A stretch of 64,000 nucleotides of DNA from Apiotrichum sp. Y4204. Taxonomy: Eukaryota > Basidiomycota > Tremellomycetes > Trichosporonales > Trichosporonaceae. The stretch covers positions 726,924-790,923 of the forward strand of contig JAMYHL010000013.1 in NCBI GenBank assembly GCA_025531455.1, in the 5' to 3' direction. Shown one piece after another: positions 11,705 to 21,509 of the stretch (position 1 is the first letter of the stretch; the number at the start of each line of letters is the position of its first letter). A program made the position numbers and the translations under genes. The notes beneath the pieces are model-generated. The model saw only the letters and a program-made list of their open reading frames with translations. It was not told where the DNA came from and did no database searches.

Positions 11705-12232
11705 GCGATGGGAGGCGCTGCACTGCGGGGTCAGTCGTGGCCGTGCGGGTTGGGAGGGTTGAGAGGGCGGACCCTGGAGACGCACTTTACTTGTCAGGTG
11801 AGGGCACCGGTGTCAACGTGTGGAGACGGAGTGGGCGCGGAGAAGATGGTATCGGTGGCAAACAAGCGACTTAGCGAGCGAGAGTGTGACGCCAAAAGGC
11901 TACGTGGTGGCGAGGGGGTTTAAAAGTACAGCTGAGATGCGCAGGGATGTGACTCGATGGACATGAAGTGAGAAGAATAACAACACCTCTGGTGCCCGCA
12001 TTCGACTCGAATGCGACGGGAGGACTGACGGATCGGGGGATTCTGGACCAAACGCGGGGCGCGCGGGGGGTGGAGTGGGGGATGCCACTTTGATCCATCC
12101 CTCTGATCCTTATTTCGCCACCCCAGATAGTGGGTGATGACGATGACACAATCAGCGCCAGCGACGAACACATTTCTGATCGCGTCCAACCACTTGCCAA
12201 CCACTTACTCTCCCCACTCCTTTTCACACACA
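11705..12232. promoter_or_regulatory. divergent promoter region, GTPBP-N-like gene / GPI8
   Basis: The 528 bases between two start codons on opposite strands must hold both promoters. I see no further gene. CT-rich and CA-rich sequence (CTTACTCTCCCCACTCC) directly precedes the GPI8 ATG. Confidence 0.5.
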
Positions 12233-13711
12233 ATGCTCCTCCAGCTCCGGCGCTGGGCGGCGCTCCTCCTCGTGCTGGCAATCGCGCTGCTTGCTGCCGC
12301 GGACGAGCCACAGGAGAAGCGGCATACGAACAACTGGGCGGTCCTCGTCGGCGCGTCGCGGTATTGGTTCAACTATCGTGTGAGTTTATAGAGGGAGCGG
12401 GGTAGATATCAGGAAGGAGATAGAGGCTACCAGTTCTTTGAAAGCCGTTTCCATTCCAGTCCTGGCTATCTTGGACGCTCCGTCTGCTCCCTCTGGCAGT
12501 CGCTCACTCCAGCACATGTCCAACACGCTCGCGATGTACCGTACGATCAAACGGCTGGGTATCCCTGACCAAAACATCATCCTCATGCTCGCGGATGATG
12601 TGGCGTGCAATGCGCGCAACGTCTTCCCCGCCACAGTGTTTGGCAACCGCGACCGCCAGATGGATCTGTATGGGGACTCGGTCGAGGTTGACTATGGAGG
12701 ATACGATGTGACAGTGGAGAACTTCTTGCGGCTGCTTACGGGTGAGTTGTGATGGCTGCGTGCTACTCGTCGTCTATACTACAGCACTTCCACACCCATG
12801 CTCACACCAGGCCGCGTCGACGAGAACGTGCCTCCCAACAAGCGCCTGCTCTCCGACGCGTCATCCAACGTCTTCATCTTCATGACAGGGCACGGCGGCA
12901 ACGAGTTCCTCAAGTTCCAGGACAACGAGGAGCTGAGCGCCTTCGATATCGCTGACGCCGTTGAGCAGATGTGGGAAAAGCGGCGGTACGTAGTGGAGCA
13001 TGGCATCTCTGACCCCCAGGTACAACAAGCTCTTCTTCATGATCGACACGTGCCAGGCCAACACGATGTTCTCCAAGTTCTACTCGCCCAACGTGATCGC
13101 GACAGGCAGTGCAAAGATGGGCCAGGACTCGCTGTCGCACCACTCGGACATGGAGATTGGCGTCGCCGTCATCGACAGCTTTACGCACTTTGTGCTGCAC
13201 TACCTCGAGAACATCAACAAGACGTCTAAGGAGACCTTGCAGGACATGGTGCGTATGGCGAGAGCTCAGAAGCGGACGCGGCACAAAGAATACTGAATAC
13301 TGACTGCCCCAGTTCGACGCGTACGACCCGCGCGCAATTTACTCTGACCCGGGTGTCTCCACCCACCTGTCGCGTACGCCAGCGAGCGAGATCCGCCTCA
13401 CGGACTTTTTCGGCGCCATCGCCGGCGGCGTCGAGGTCGCCGAGACGCATGAGGAGGGTGCGGAGGGTATGCAAGCGAAGGGATGGGACGCGATCCCTTC
13501 GGCGGCAGGCGATGAGGGCGATGAGGACGCGACGCGTGCCGCCCGCCCGGTGCGCCCGCTCCGCCCTATCGCTAAATCCAACAACCTGTCGCAGGAGCGC
13601 ACAACATATGTTCCCTCTCCGCATAAGGTCACTCCGTTGCAGGGCCTGGTTGGGAGTGCAGTAATTGCCGGCGCGGGTGCGGCGGCCCTCGCTTTCGTAC
13701 GCAGCAGATAG
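12233..13711 (+). CDS. GPI8: GPI8, catalytic subunit of GPI transamidase
   Basis: C13-family cysteine protease of the ER lumen. It cleaves the C-terminal signal of precursors and attaches the GPI anchor. Five exons: 12233-12379, 12513-12741, 12811-12985, 13020-13248, 13313-13711, giving 392 residues; the yeast protein is about 410. Residues 1-23 form a signal peptide. The conserved [18 protein letters not shown] block begins the protease fold. The catalytic pair is visible: His153 in TGHGG and Cys195 in DTCQA. YSDPGV is typical of the family. A C-terminal hydrophobic helix ([16 protein letters not shown]) ends in RSR, as expected for the membrane anchor. Introns at 12742-12810 and 12986-13019 are short. 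Identification is secure. Confidence 0.97.
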
Positions 13712-13795
13712 AGATTTGTCATAGATCCATGTATATCCTTGCATCAGATGGATGGTTCTCCAGACGACCCCGATTCCGAATGTGGCTGACCGAAA

Positions 13796-14428
13796 CTAGA
13801 GACGCTTGGCATCCTGTGCGGCCTGCACGATGCTGACGAGGCGGCAGCCATAGTCGATAGCCATAGCAAGCGGAATGAAGAGGAACGGGACGTAGCTCGA
13901 GAGGAGCATGCCGAGCTCGCTGGCATTGAGCGGAGGTTGCGGCTCGGGACCGGCAAGAAGGGCCCGCAGGACGGGGAGGAGCGTCGTCGCCGTCGACGCG
14001 CCGTACGCCACTAGAAGGGGGTAGACGCGCTTGTCGTCTGGATATAAGTATTTTCTTCTCTCCTTTTCACTCACTCTTCCACAGCCCCCACGCGCCGAGC
14101 ACGAAGCACGGCAGCTGGAACCCGCCCTCGAGGTAGAAGAACGTCTTGAGCCAGGCCCACTGCGGCTTGTGCGCCATCACGCCGCCGAGCACCGGATCCC
14201 GCGTCATGCTCAGGTACCAGTCAACGAGGGCCGCTGCCGGCGTGCCCTCCACCCAGTGGGCGGGGTACAGCCCCTGCATGTCGACCATGAGCGTTGTCGG
14301 CTGCGGTCAGTGGGATAACACTAGGGGCGTACGATGTGCATCTGGTGTTAGTGGGATACAGATCCGTGACCTACGACCAGGAAGATGAAGTACACGCGGT
14401 CAAGCGCGCGGCCCGCAAATCGCGACAT
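13796..14428 (-). CDS. TMEM97 / EXPERA-domain membrane protein
   Basis: Three exons (14375-14428, 14075-14300, 13796-14037) encode 173 residues, close to the 176 of human TMEM97 (sigma-2 receptor). Features: an N-terminal RVYFIF helix, the VDMQGLYP motif, WYLSMTRDP, WLKTFFYLEGGFQLPCF, VAYGASTATTLLPVL, then YVPFLFIPLAMAIDYGCRL as the last helix. Four membrane segments are expected. The family handles sterols or related lipids in the ER, and yeast members are linked to mitochondrial protein biogenesis. The exact role here is unknown. The 3' end converges on GPI8, only 84 bases away. Confidence 0.88.
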
Positions 14429-14889
14429 CGTGAATGAGAGATTGAGGGAGACGTGGAGAAACGATTGACAAAGTTGTTGTGCAACATTTATTGCAGTCTG
14501 CGAGGACCTCCACTCTGGCGGTTGGCTGATGATCGAACGATGGTGGGTGGAGGTGGACAAGCTGTCCGTCAGATGGCTACATGGCAGGAAAGGACGGAAC
14601 TTCGAATGCATCGCGAACCATCGACCTGCATTCTGACAACTACAGGGTACGGCAGCGACGAGCTGCAACTTGCTCCCATTGCGGCGCACCGCATGCCCAT
14701 CTCGGGTCGAGACGACTTTGGCTACATGCTGGGAAACGTGCAGCTACGACCGAGTGGCGGATCAAGTTCAGATTCATCCATTCAAGTACTCCGAGAATCG
14801 TGACAACGCCAGACGACGTGTGGATACTGTACAATGCCCAACTGGCTGATCTTCAACTGTGCTCACCCTCACCGCTCACTCTTCACTAC
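14429..14889. other. intergenic region between two minus-strand genes
   Basis: Holds the promoter of the TMEM97-like gene and the 3' end of the Cys-repeat gene. I see no gene of its own here. Confidence 0.5.
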
Positions 14890-17595
14890 TCACTCGACCT
14901 CGGCCCATCGCCGGTCCAGCTCAGCGCACTGGAACCACACATTCGCGTCGTTGGCGTCCGTGACGCCCTGCTGGCTCGAGTGACGCAGCTGCTCCGAGAT
15001 GACCCCGTACTTGGTATCGTAAGTCGTCCCATTGAACTTGTAGGGGTCCGCCATGCCGCTCTGTATCGCGCTGTAGTTCATGCCATTGTAGACCGCGCTC
15101 ATGGTGCCGGCGTGCAGCGCGCTCTGGAGCTTGATCTTCTGCATCTCCAGCAGGTATTTGGAGGTGCAATACGTTTCGACATAGGTTAACGAGCGGGCCG
15201 TCGAGAAGTCGAGAAGGGGCTGTAGTGCGCCCGTGTCGCCCTTGGCGTCGGCGGCACTCGTTTCCTCCCACTTCTGCCGCATACGCGGAGAATACATGCT
15301 GCAGATCTCTGTACCATCTAACCGCTCGCCGCGGAATGGCACCTTGACCGCGAGCGGAGTGCGCGATGCGAAAGACCCCCAGCAGTCCGGGCAGATGGAG
15401 AGCACGCCCTGGCTGAACGAGAACCACAGGGCACCCTTGACCGACTCGCGGCGAGGGCAGAGTGGAATGTCGATAACCTTGCGGACGTACGACGCGAAGT
15501 GCGAGAATCTCTGCGCGCAAAGCGTCTCCAGGAGGCGTACCACGAACTGCAGCCCGCGCTGGGCGCTAGGGGAACAGATATCGCACACAGTGTCCGGTGG
15601 CGCGTTTGTGCGTGTGACGAAGCCCGCCGCCATCCCCGGTGCCAGTGAATCTACGACGCATGCTTTGCACTTTTCGCACAGGTCGAAGTTGACTGGTGGG
15701 CCCGCGAGGGTGTAGAACACTTCAGGTGGAGTCGCGTGTTGGCTTGTTGCGCCCTCGTTCTTGAGCGCGTCGCGCTGTGCCTCACGGCTATCCGCCTCGG
15801 CGTATCGCGCCATGGCGTTCCACAGGACGCCAAAGTCGCTCCGCTCGTCCGCGGCACTCGCAGCGACGCGGAGAAGCATGCCGTGCATATCGCACGTCCA
15901 CTGCGGCACGGAGGAGGACACAAACTCCTGCTCGAACGGCCGCCCCGCAAAGTGGTCCACAGAACACCTCTCGCAGATACACAGCCCCTCGACGCGGCGG
16001 CGAGGCGTGTACACCGTCCCGCTGGTCTGCTGGGCCCCCTCGCACGCAGGGAGGCGCAGGTGGCGATTCGCAATCGCCATCCATTACGTCCACGCTCCCG
16101 GCCCGAGACGGAGGTACATCTCCTGCGGACCGTCCATCCACATGTCGCATGCCCGGGTGTCGCCGGCTTCTTGCGTTGCTTGTTCCCAATGGACGGCGAA
16201 TGCCGGGCGCGCGAGAACCATATCCTTGTAACATTCGCCGCACGCTAGAAAGTCGTCGACACCGCGTGGCCGGAAAAACACAATTCCTTCCCCCGGGATC
16301 ACGCCGCCGCTGCTGCGGCAGGCCTTCAGCGTCGCCCGCTTAGCGACCTTCAGCACCGACAGTTCCCCGGTGCTTTGTGCGTCGCGAAGCAACCTGCGTC
16401 CACGAGGCCGCTTCAGCCCAAACGCGCATTCCCCGCTTACTGCCTCGGCGGCCGCAAACTCGCCCGCGAACGGGTGCCCAGCGACAAACTGTGTAAAGCA
16501 CGCTGTGCACATAGTCCAGTCCGTGCCTCGCAGCGTGTACCAAGTGGTGCGTAAATGGAGCGTCGTTGTCCCCGGACACATGTAGAGCACAGCTGGTGTT
16601 GGGCCGTCGAGCGATATTGGCGGCGCAGGGCGCGGCGCGTAGTCGTCTGTGTCCGCACGTGCGAATGTAGCCTGCGCAGGAGGAGGATGGTATGTGCCGG
16701 GGGTGTATCCTTGAGCTGGCGTGGTATAGGTGTTCGGCGCCGATCCTTGTGCAGCACGGCTGTCATGGGGCAGGCCATCAGTAGCGGACTTCGCAGGGGC
16801 TTCGACACCGAGCTGCGCAAACGAGCCAGTGAGACTGTTGAGGTCGGGGCCAGGCGAGGTTGCATGAGGCGACCCCAATAGGGGAGGGGACGTCGCAAGA
16901 GGTGAGGCGACGGCAATTGGCGGGGACGCGACAGCTGGCGGGGAACCAGCTGGCGGTAAGCTCGCAGCGTTGTACGAGCTCAAGGGGGGCGATTGAGAGC
17001 CATAGTACGAGGCTGCAGGTAAAGATGCGGTCCCATAAGACGTCAAGGCTGAAGGAGCTTGGGGTGATTGTGGGACATACGAAGCCGAGGGAGGTGATTG
17101 CTGGTAATGCGAGCCGCCTGGAGGTGATTGAGGGCCAGCCGGAGATAAGGTGGTCGGGAGGGGGGGGGGGGTGATTGCGGACCATAGTATGAGGCGGTCG
17201 GCGGCGATGTTGAGCCATAGTATGATCCTGTACTTGCAGCGGTGCGGGGGGGGGGGGTGCCCCGGGCAGCCGGCGCTGCTCCCAACGCCCATCGTCCGAT
17301 GGGGCCTCGTGTCGTGGGGGATGGGCGGGGGTTGCCCATGTGTCGGCGCAGCGCGTGGAGGGACGGGCGGCGGCTGGGACTGTTGGGCTCCAGGCCGAGC
17401 GGGGACCGGCGGTGGTCCCGATGTGTATGCTGAGTGCGGTGGAGAATGGTACTGTTGCTGCTGCTGTTGTGGGTGTTGTCCGTACCCGTATGCGGTCGGT
17501 TGCGGAGGTCCGTACCCCTGAATCCCGGGCGGCTGTTGGCATGACTGCCGATATTGACCTGGCGGCGCGTACGCGCTTTGCTGTTGGTAGCTCAT
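14890..17595 (-). CDS. fungal Cys-repeat 'integral membrane protein' family, interrupted by an in-frame TAA
   Basis: The frame starts at ATG 17595 and runs to stop 14890, but a TAA at 16084-16086 splits it into about 503 and 396 residues. The N-terminus is rich in Pro, Gln, Ser and Tyr (SYYGSQSPP-like units). The rest consists of repeats built on a C-x2-C element, xGxPFxxxF and a later C-x-M/F: CTACF, CGECY, CICERC, CEKCKAC, CPDC, then ICSMYSPRMRQKW near the end. This matches what I know of a large fungal family annotated only as integral membrane protein, of unknown function. The next ATG follows the TAA by three bases in the same frame. Two G12 tracts (17160-17171, 17246-17257) flank a segment better read in another frame. 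It could be a pseudogene, a readthrough gene, or contain assembly errors. Confidence 0.65.
17160..17257. repeat. twin G12 homopolymer tracts
   Basis: Two runs of 12 G (C on the coding strand) at 17160-17171 and 17246-17257 lie inside the coding region of the Cys-repeat protein. The 74 bases between them read well only in a different frame from the sequence on either side, so each tract appears to carry an opposite indel. Confidence 0.8.
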
Positions 17596-18317
17596 CGCCG
17601 TCTTCGTTGTCGATGAAGGATGTCGCGAGCAGGATAATGGAAAGCAAAGATGTGCAGAGGAGCTAGTCGGATGTGTGTTATCGAGAGCGAAAGCGGCATA
17701 CCATGGGAACCAGCCTATTTCCACTAGTACCGCTTGGATGCCAACGCGAGGGTTCACTCCTGTTTCCGCACCGTCCCGCACTCCACAAAGAGGCCTGCAC
17801 CGCCCTCAGAGCATCAGGCAGCCCATATTGTTGTGTTGTCGGGCAGTGGTGAGGAGCTCGAAAGAAATGCCCGTGTGGTCGTGCATGAGTAGAAGCCGTT
17901 GTCTCACCCGTAAGCGCATGCATGCTTCCAATCTGTTGTCTCCAATTGTCTCGCACAATCTTGCCTCACAGGAATGGATCCAACGGATTTCCGGGGAGAC
18001 GACGATCCATGATCGCCAAGCATAAACTTGTAAAACAAGCTTGTTTTAGAGCTGCCAGATTGGCACTGTGCTTGGGGAATCGAACGTGGGCAACCAGGGC
18101 GCCTCGCGACTCACGACTCGCGACTCGGACCGAGATGGCTCGCGTGTTGTGAACGTGTTGTACACGCGCAGTGTCTTGTCTCTCAAGATCTCAATGTCTC
18201 ATCCAGCTCAGCTCACGTCCCACTTGCCAGATCCCACCACCGGACAAGCCATTTCCGACAGTGACGTCGTTTCTGTCTCGTCTCACTTTCTCCTCTTTCA
18301 ACTTCACTTCCCACACC
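17596..18317. promoter_or_regulatory. divergent promoter region, Cys-repeat gene / MSC7-like ALDH
   Basis: 722 bases between divergent start codons. A CT-rich tract (18255-18310, ending CACTTCCCACACC) precedes the ALDH start. No additional gene is visible. A TCGAAC at 18078 was checked as a tRNA T-arm and does not fold. Confidence 0.5.
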
Positions 18318-20446
18318 ATGGCCGAGCACCTCCGCTCCGCGGTCGACAACGCCTACGAGACCCTCCGGCGCGAGTCGCACGGCCTCCTCGCCCTCGCCGG
18401 CAGGGTATGCGACGCGCTGCGCTCCCTCCCAGCCCAGGCGTGGGTCGCCGTCGCGGTGATCCTCGTCGTCGCGCGCATCCCCGTCTGGCTCGCACACTGG
18501 CGCGAGCGCCGCGCGTCCCGCCGCGTCGTACCCTTCTCCTGGCTCGTTCCTCCCGTAAGTGAATTGGGCCTCAGCTGTTCTGACAGTATAGGAGGCCGCT
18601 CCCGGCTGGACGGGGGATATTATCGCCTCGCCAGACATATTTGCGCATGAACGCGATCCGTCCCTCCTCGGCGACTCTAGTGCCGCTCAGCACGTTACGT
18701 GCTACGACCCGTCAACGGGAACGCACATTGCGACCATGGCGCTGTGCACCGCTGCCGGCGTGCGTGACCAGGTCGCGGCGGCGGACGCCGCGCAACCCGG
18801 CTGGGCGCGGAGCTCGTTTGCGCAGCGCAAGAGCCTGCTCCGCAGCATCAAGGCGTGGATCATGAGCGACATGGAGGGCATCGTCAACGTTGCATGCAGA
18901 GATACTGGAAAGACGCGTGGGTGGAGAGTACGGGGCCTCGCTGATGACAGGTGTCGACGCCGTGTTCGGCGAGGTTCTCACGACGCTGGCAAAGATCGAC
19001 TGGCTGCTCCAGTACGGCGAGAAGGCACTGGCACCGGAGCGCCGTGCGAACTCGCTCCTCCTTGCACACAAGGTGTCGACTGTGAGTGTGTGAGTTAATG
19101 TCCTAACTCACGGCAGGTGAAATATGTTCCGCTCGGGACGGTTCTCGCGCTCGTGTCGTGGAACTACAGCTTCCACAACGTGCTTTCCCCCATTCTAGCT
19201 GCGCTGTTCGCCGGCGACGCCATCGTCGTCAAGTGCTCTGAGCAGGTTGCGTGGAGCTCGGCGTGGTTTGTCGGCGGTGTCAAGGCAGCACTCCGCGCCA
19301 GCGGATGGAACGACGATATCGTGCAGGTGAGCTACGTTTGGTTTGGTGACTACATAGCTCTCTTCTGACCTCAGCTCGTGGTCTGCCTCCCGGACGTGGC
19401 AGAGACGCTCACGCGCAACCCGACAATTAAGCACATTACGTTCATCGGCTCGGAGCCCGTCGGGCGCAAGGTCGCGGCCGCAGCTGCCGAGATGATGATC
19501 CCCAGCACGATTGAGCTGGGCGGCAAGGACCCGGCGTTTATCCTTCCGAGCGCCGACCTCGACTTTTTCGCGAGCACCTGGATGCGGGGTGCCTTGTGAG
19601 TGCTTTAAATAGGCTGTTGCCATCTGCCTTTACTGATCTCAGCCAATCCGCGGGTCAGAACTGCATCGGCGTTGAGCTCTTCCTCGTGCCTCGCAAGATG
19701 CAGGATCGTTTCCTGGAGATCATGACGCCGCGCGTGCAGGCGCTCAGGCCGGGTGTGGATGTTGGTTCGCTGATCTCGCACACTCCGATCCGTCGGCTCG
19801 AGCGTGCGCTGACACTGGCGGCGGAGCGCGGCGCACGCATCATCGTCGGTGGCAAGGAGTTTGCCCATCCCGACCGCCCCGAGGGCGCGTACTTTGCCCC
19901 CACGCTGGTTGCCGACGTGCGCATGGACATGGCGGTCGCGACCGAAGAGCTCTTCGCACCCATCATGACCGTCGTGCCGTACGATACCGTCGACGAGGCT
20001 CTCCAGTGGCTCAAGAACAGCCGCTTCGGCCTCGGCGCAGGCGTGTACGGCCGCGACCGGGCGGAATGCATGCGGGTCGCGGACGCGATTACCTGCGGCA
20101 TGGTGGCCTTGAATGAGTGAGTAGCTTGAATTTCTTCGCTGATCCCAGCTTCGGCGTCTTCTACCTCAACCAGGACATGCCATTTGGAGGCACCAAGGCG
20201 TCTGGGCACGGACGCTTCGCTGGCCCCGAGGGCCTGCGCGGCCTGTGCTACCCCAAGGCCGTCATCGAGGACCGCTTCTTCCGCACTGTGCGCACGAGCA
20301 TTCCGAGGCCCGTCGACTTTCCCCTACCCCCCGGCGATGCGCCGTGGACGTTCCTCCGCGGCCTCGTGCGCTTCGCCTATGGGCAGGGCGTCGATCGCGC
20401 CAAGGGCCTCGCGGACGTCGTGCGCGTTGCAGCCACCACGAAGTAG
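18318..20446 (+). CDS. MSC7: MSC7-type membrane-anchored aldehyde dehydrogenase
   Basis: NAD(P)-dependent aldehyde dehydrogenase with an N-terminal membrane anchor, as in yeast Msc7. Seven exons: 18318-18554, 18592-18916, 18951-19081, 19117-19326, 19375-19595, 19643-20116, 20149-20446; 631 residues, close to yeast Msc7. A hydrophobic helix lies near 42-58 (WVAVAVILVVARIPVWL). Catalytic features: Glu348 in IELGGKD, Cys382 in SAGQNC, the NAD-site Gly pair in FIGSEPVG, and FGGTKASGHGRFAG near the end. The cysteine context GQNCIGVE replaces GQxC of classic ALDHs and is usual for this subfamily. The substrate is unknown. Introns of 32, 34 and 35 nt are needed to restore the conserved frame (CRDTGKTRVDA, ALNDFGVF). 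It is tail-to-tail with the thioredoxin-like gene, 100 bases away. Confidence 0.93.
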
Positions 20447-20546
20447 GCGAGCATACAATGAGCAAGCATCATGGAGTCGCTAGAGACGTGAACATAGCAT
20501 GGCACAGGTTCCAAAAACGGATGGCTTCCCTTCCGATGCATATCTA

Positions 20547-21509
20547 CTACTGGAGGAAAGCCTTGAGCTTGCCGGCGTCGAGAATGTCCTTCTCCACAAT
20601 GCGGCCAGTCTCCTTGCCCTGCGAGTCAGTCATGATACAGCACGTGAGCGTATGTGTCCGAGATCCGAGATCGCACGGTCCTTTGGAAATTCTTTTACTC
20701 ACGTCCTCGAGGCGCACAATCGTCGGGACGGCATTGACGTTCCACTCTGCGCGCGCAGCGTTCTTGGGGTCTCGCCACCTGCGTGTGAGCACAACGACAC
20801 CGATTGTAAAAGTAGACGGCGGGAATTAAACATTAGGTTCCACAAGACTCCGTGGCACCAGTGTCCGGAGACGACCATCAATATCGGTAACGCGTGCGGG
20901 CGCGTGCGGAATAACGGTACGCGTGACGCCCCGTAGACCAGGATTACGGATCCGGCGGACCAGGATCTCGGGCCGACCGAAAAGTGGCGTTTCTAACGCA
21001 GTGACAAGATCTGCGAATCGAACCCACAACCTACGTACTGCTGCTTCGACCCGACCCAGTACACCACGCCGTCTGTGGTCAGTTGTGCACTATGTACTGC
21101 TGCTTTCATTGTTTGATTTGCGGGTTGTGTAATTTGCGTGCAAAGAAAGAGGAGACCAGTGCCTCATCGGATCATCGGCAGCTTCCACTCACATGGCTTG
21201 TCGTCACCGCCGAACGTGTTGCGCACCAGGTCCTCGACGTCGCGGCAGTCCTGCAGGTGTTAGTCGGTCTGTCGAGAATCTTGTCACTGCTGACACAATC
21301 TCTCTAAACAGTGGCCATAGGGATCCCAGGACGCGTCCCATCGCGCACCAGTGCAGCTGGCGACTCAGACTCCAATGCCATGTAGCGACAATGTCCATCG
21401 TCCACTCACAGGGCACCACATCTGGCCGTCTTCGACGTTCGAGTAGAAAATGACGAACGCAGGCTTGGGGGCCGTAGGCCCGCTGAGCGCGCCGAATGTG
21501 TGCGGGTAT
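20547..21509 (-). CDS. TXNDC17: TXNDC17-like thioredoxin-fold protein (first exon not resolved)
   Basis: Exons 21410-21509, 21193-21250, 21039-21072, 20703-20778, 20547-20618 encode 112 residues, preceded by an unresolved N-terminal exon that ends in phase 2. Motifs in order: PAFVIFYSN, the redox motif W-C-P|D-C with an intron between P and D, GVVYWVG, WRDPKNAAR, VNAVPT and a short C-terminus. This is the TRX-related TRP14 family, small cytosolic disulfide reductases. The third resolved exon is only 34 nt. One candidate start exon is MPSS at about 21655, but its donor would be GTTGAA, which is weak. The annotation is therefore partial at its 5' end, while the family call is firm. Confidence 0.8.

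Noticed and set aside
16015..16085. A 66-nt intron removing the TAA in the Cys-repeat gene (GTAATG...ACCAG)
   Set aside because: In phase, but without a CTNA(C/T) branch site and it would delete a segment matching another repeat of the same protein. Kept only as a less likely alternative.
18060..18110. Possible tRNA T-arm (TCGAAC) near 18078
   Set aside because: Flanking bases do not form a stem and no A-box partner is visible.
20999..21090. Possible tRNA on the minus strand (GGGTTCGATTC resembling a T-arm)
   Set aside because: The T-stem does not pair and there is no matching acceptor or anticodon stem. The sequence overlaps an exon and intron of the TXNDC17-like gene, which explains it.
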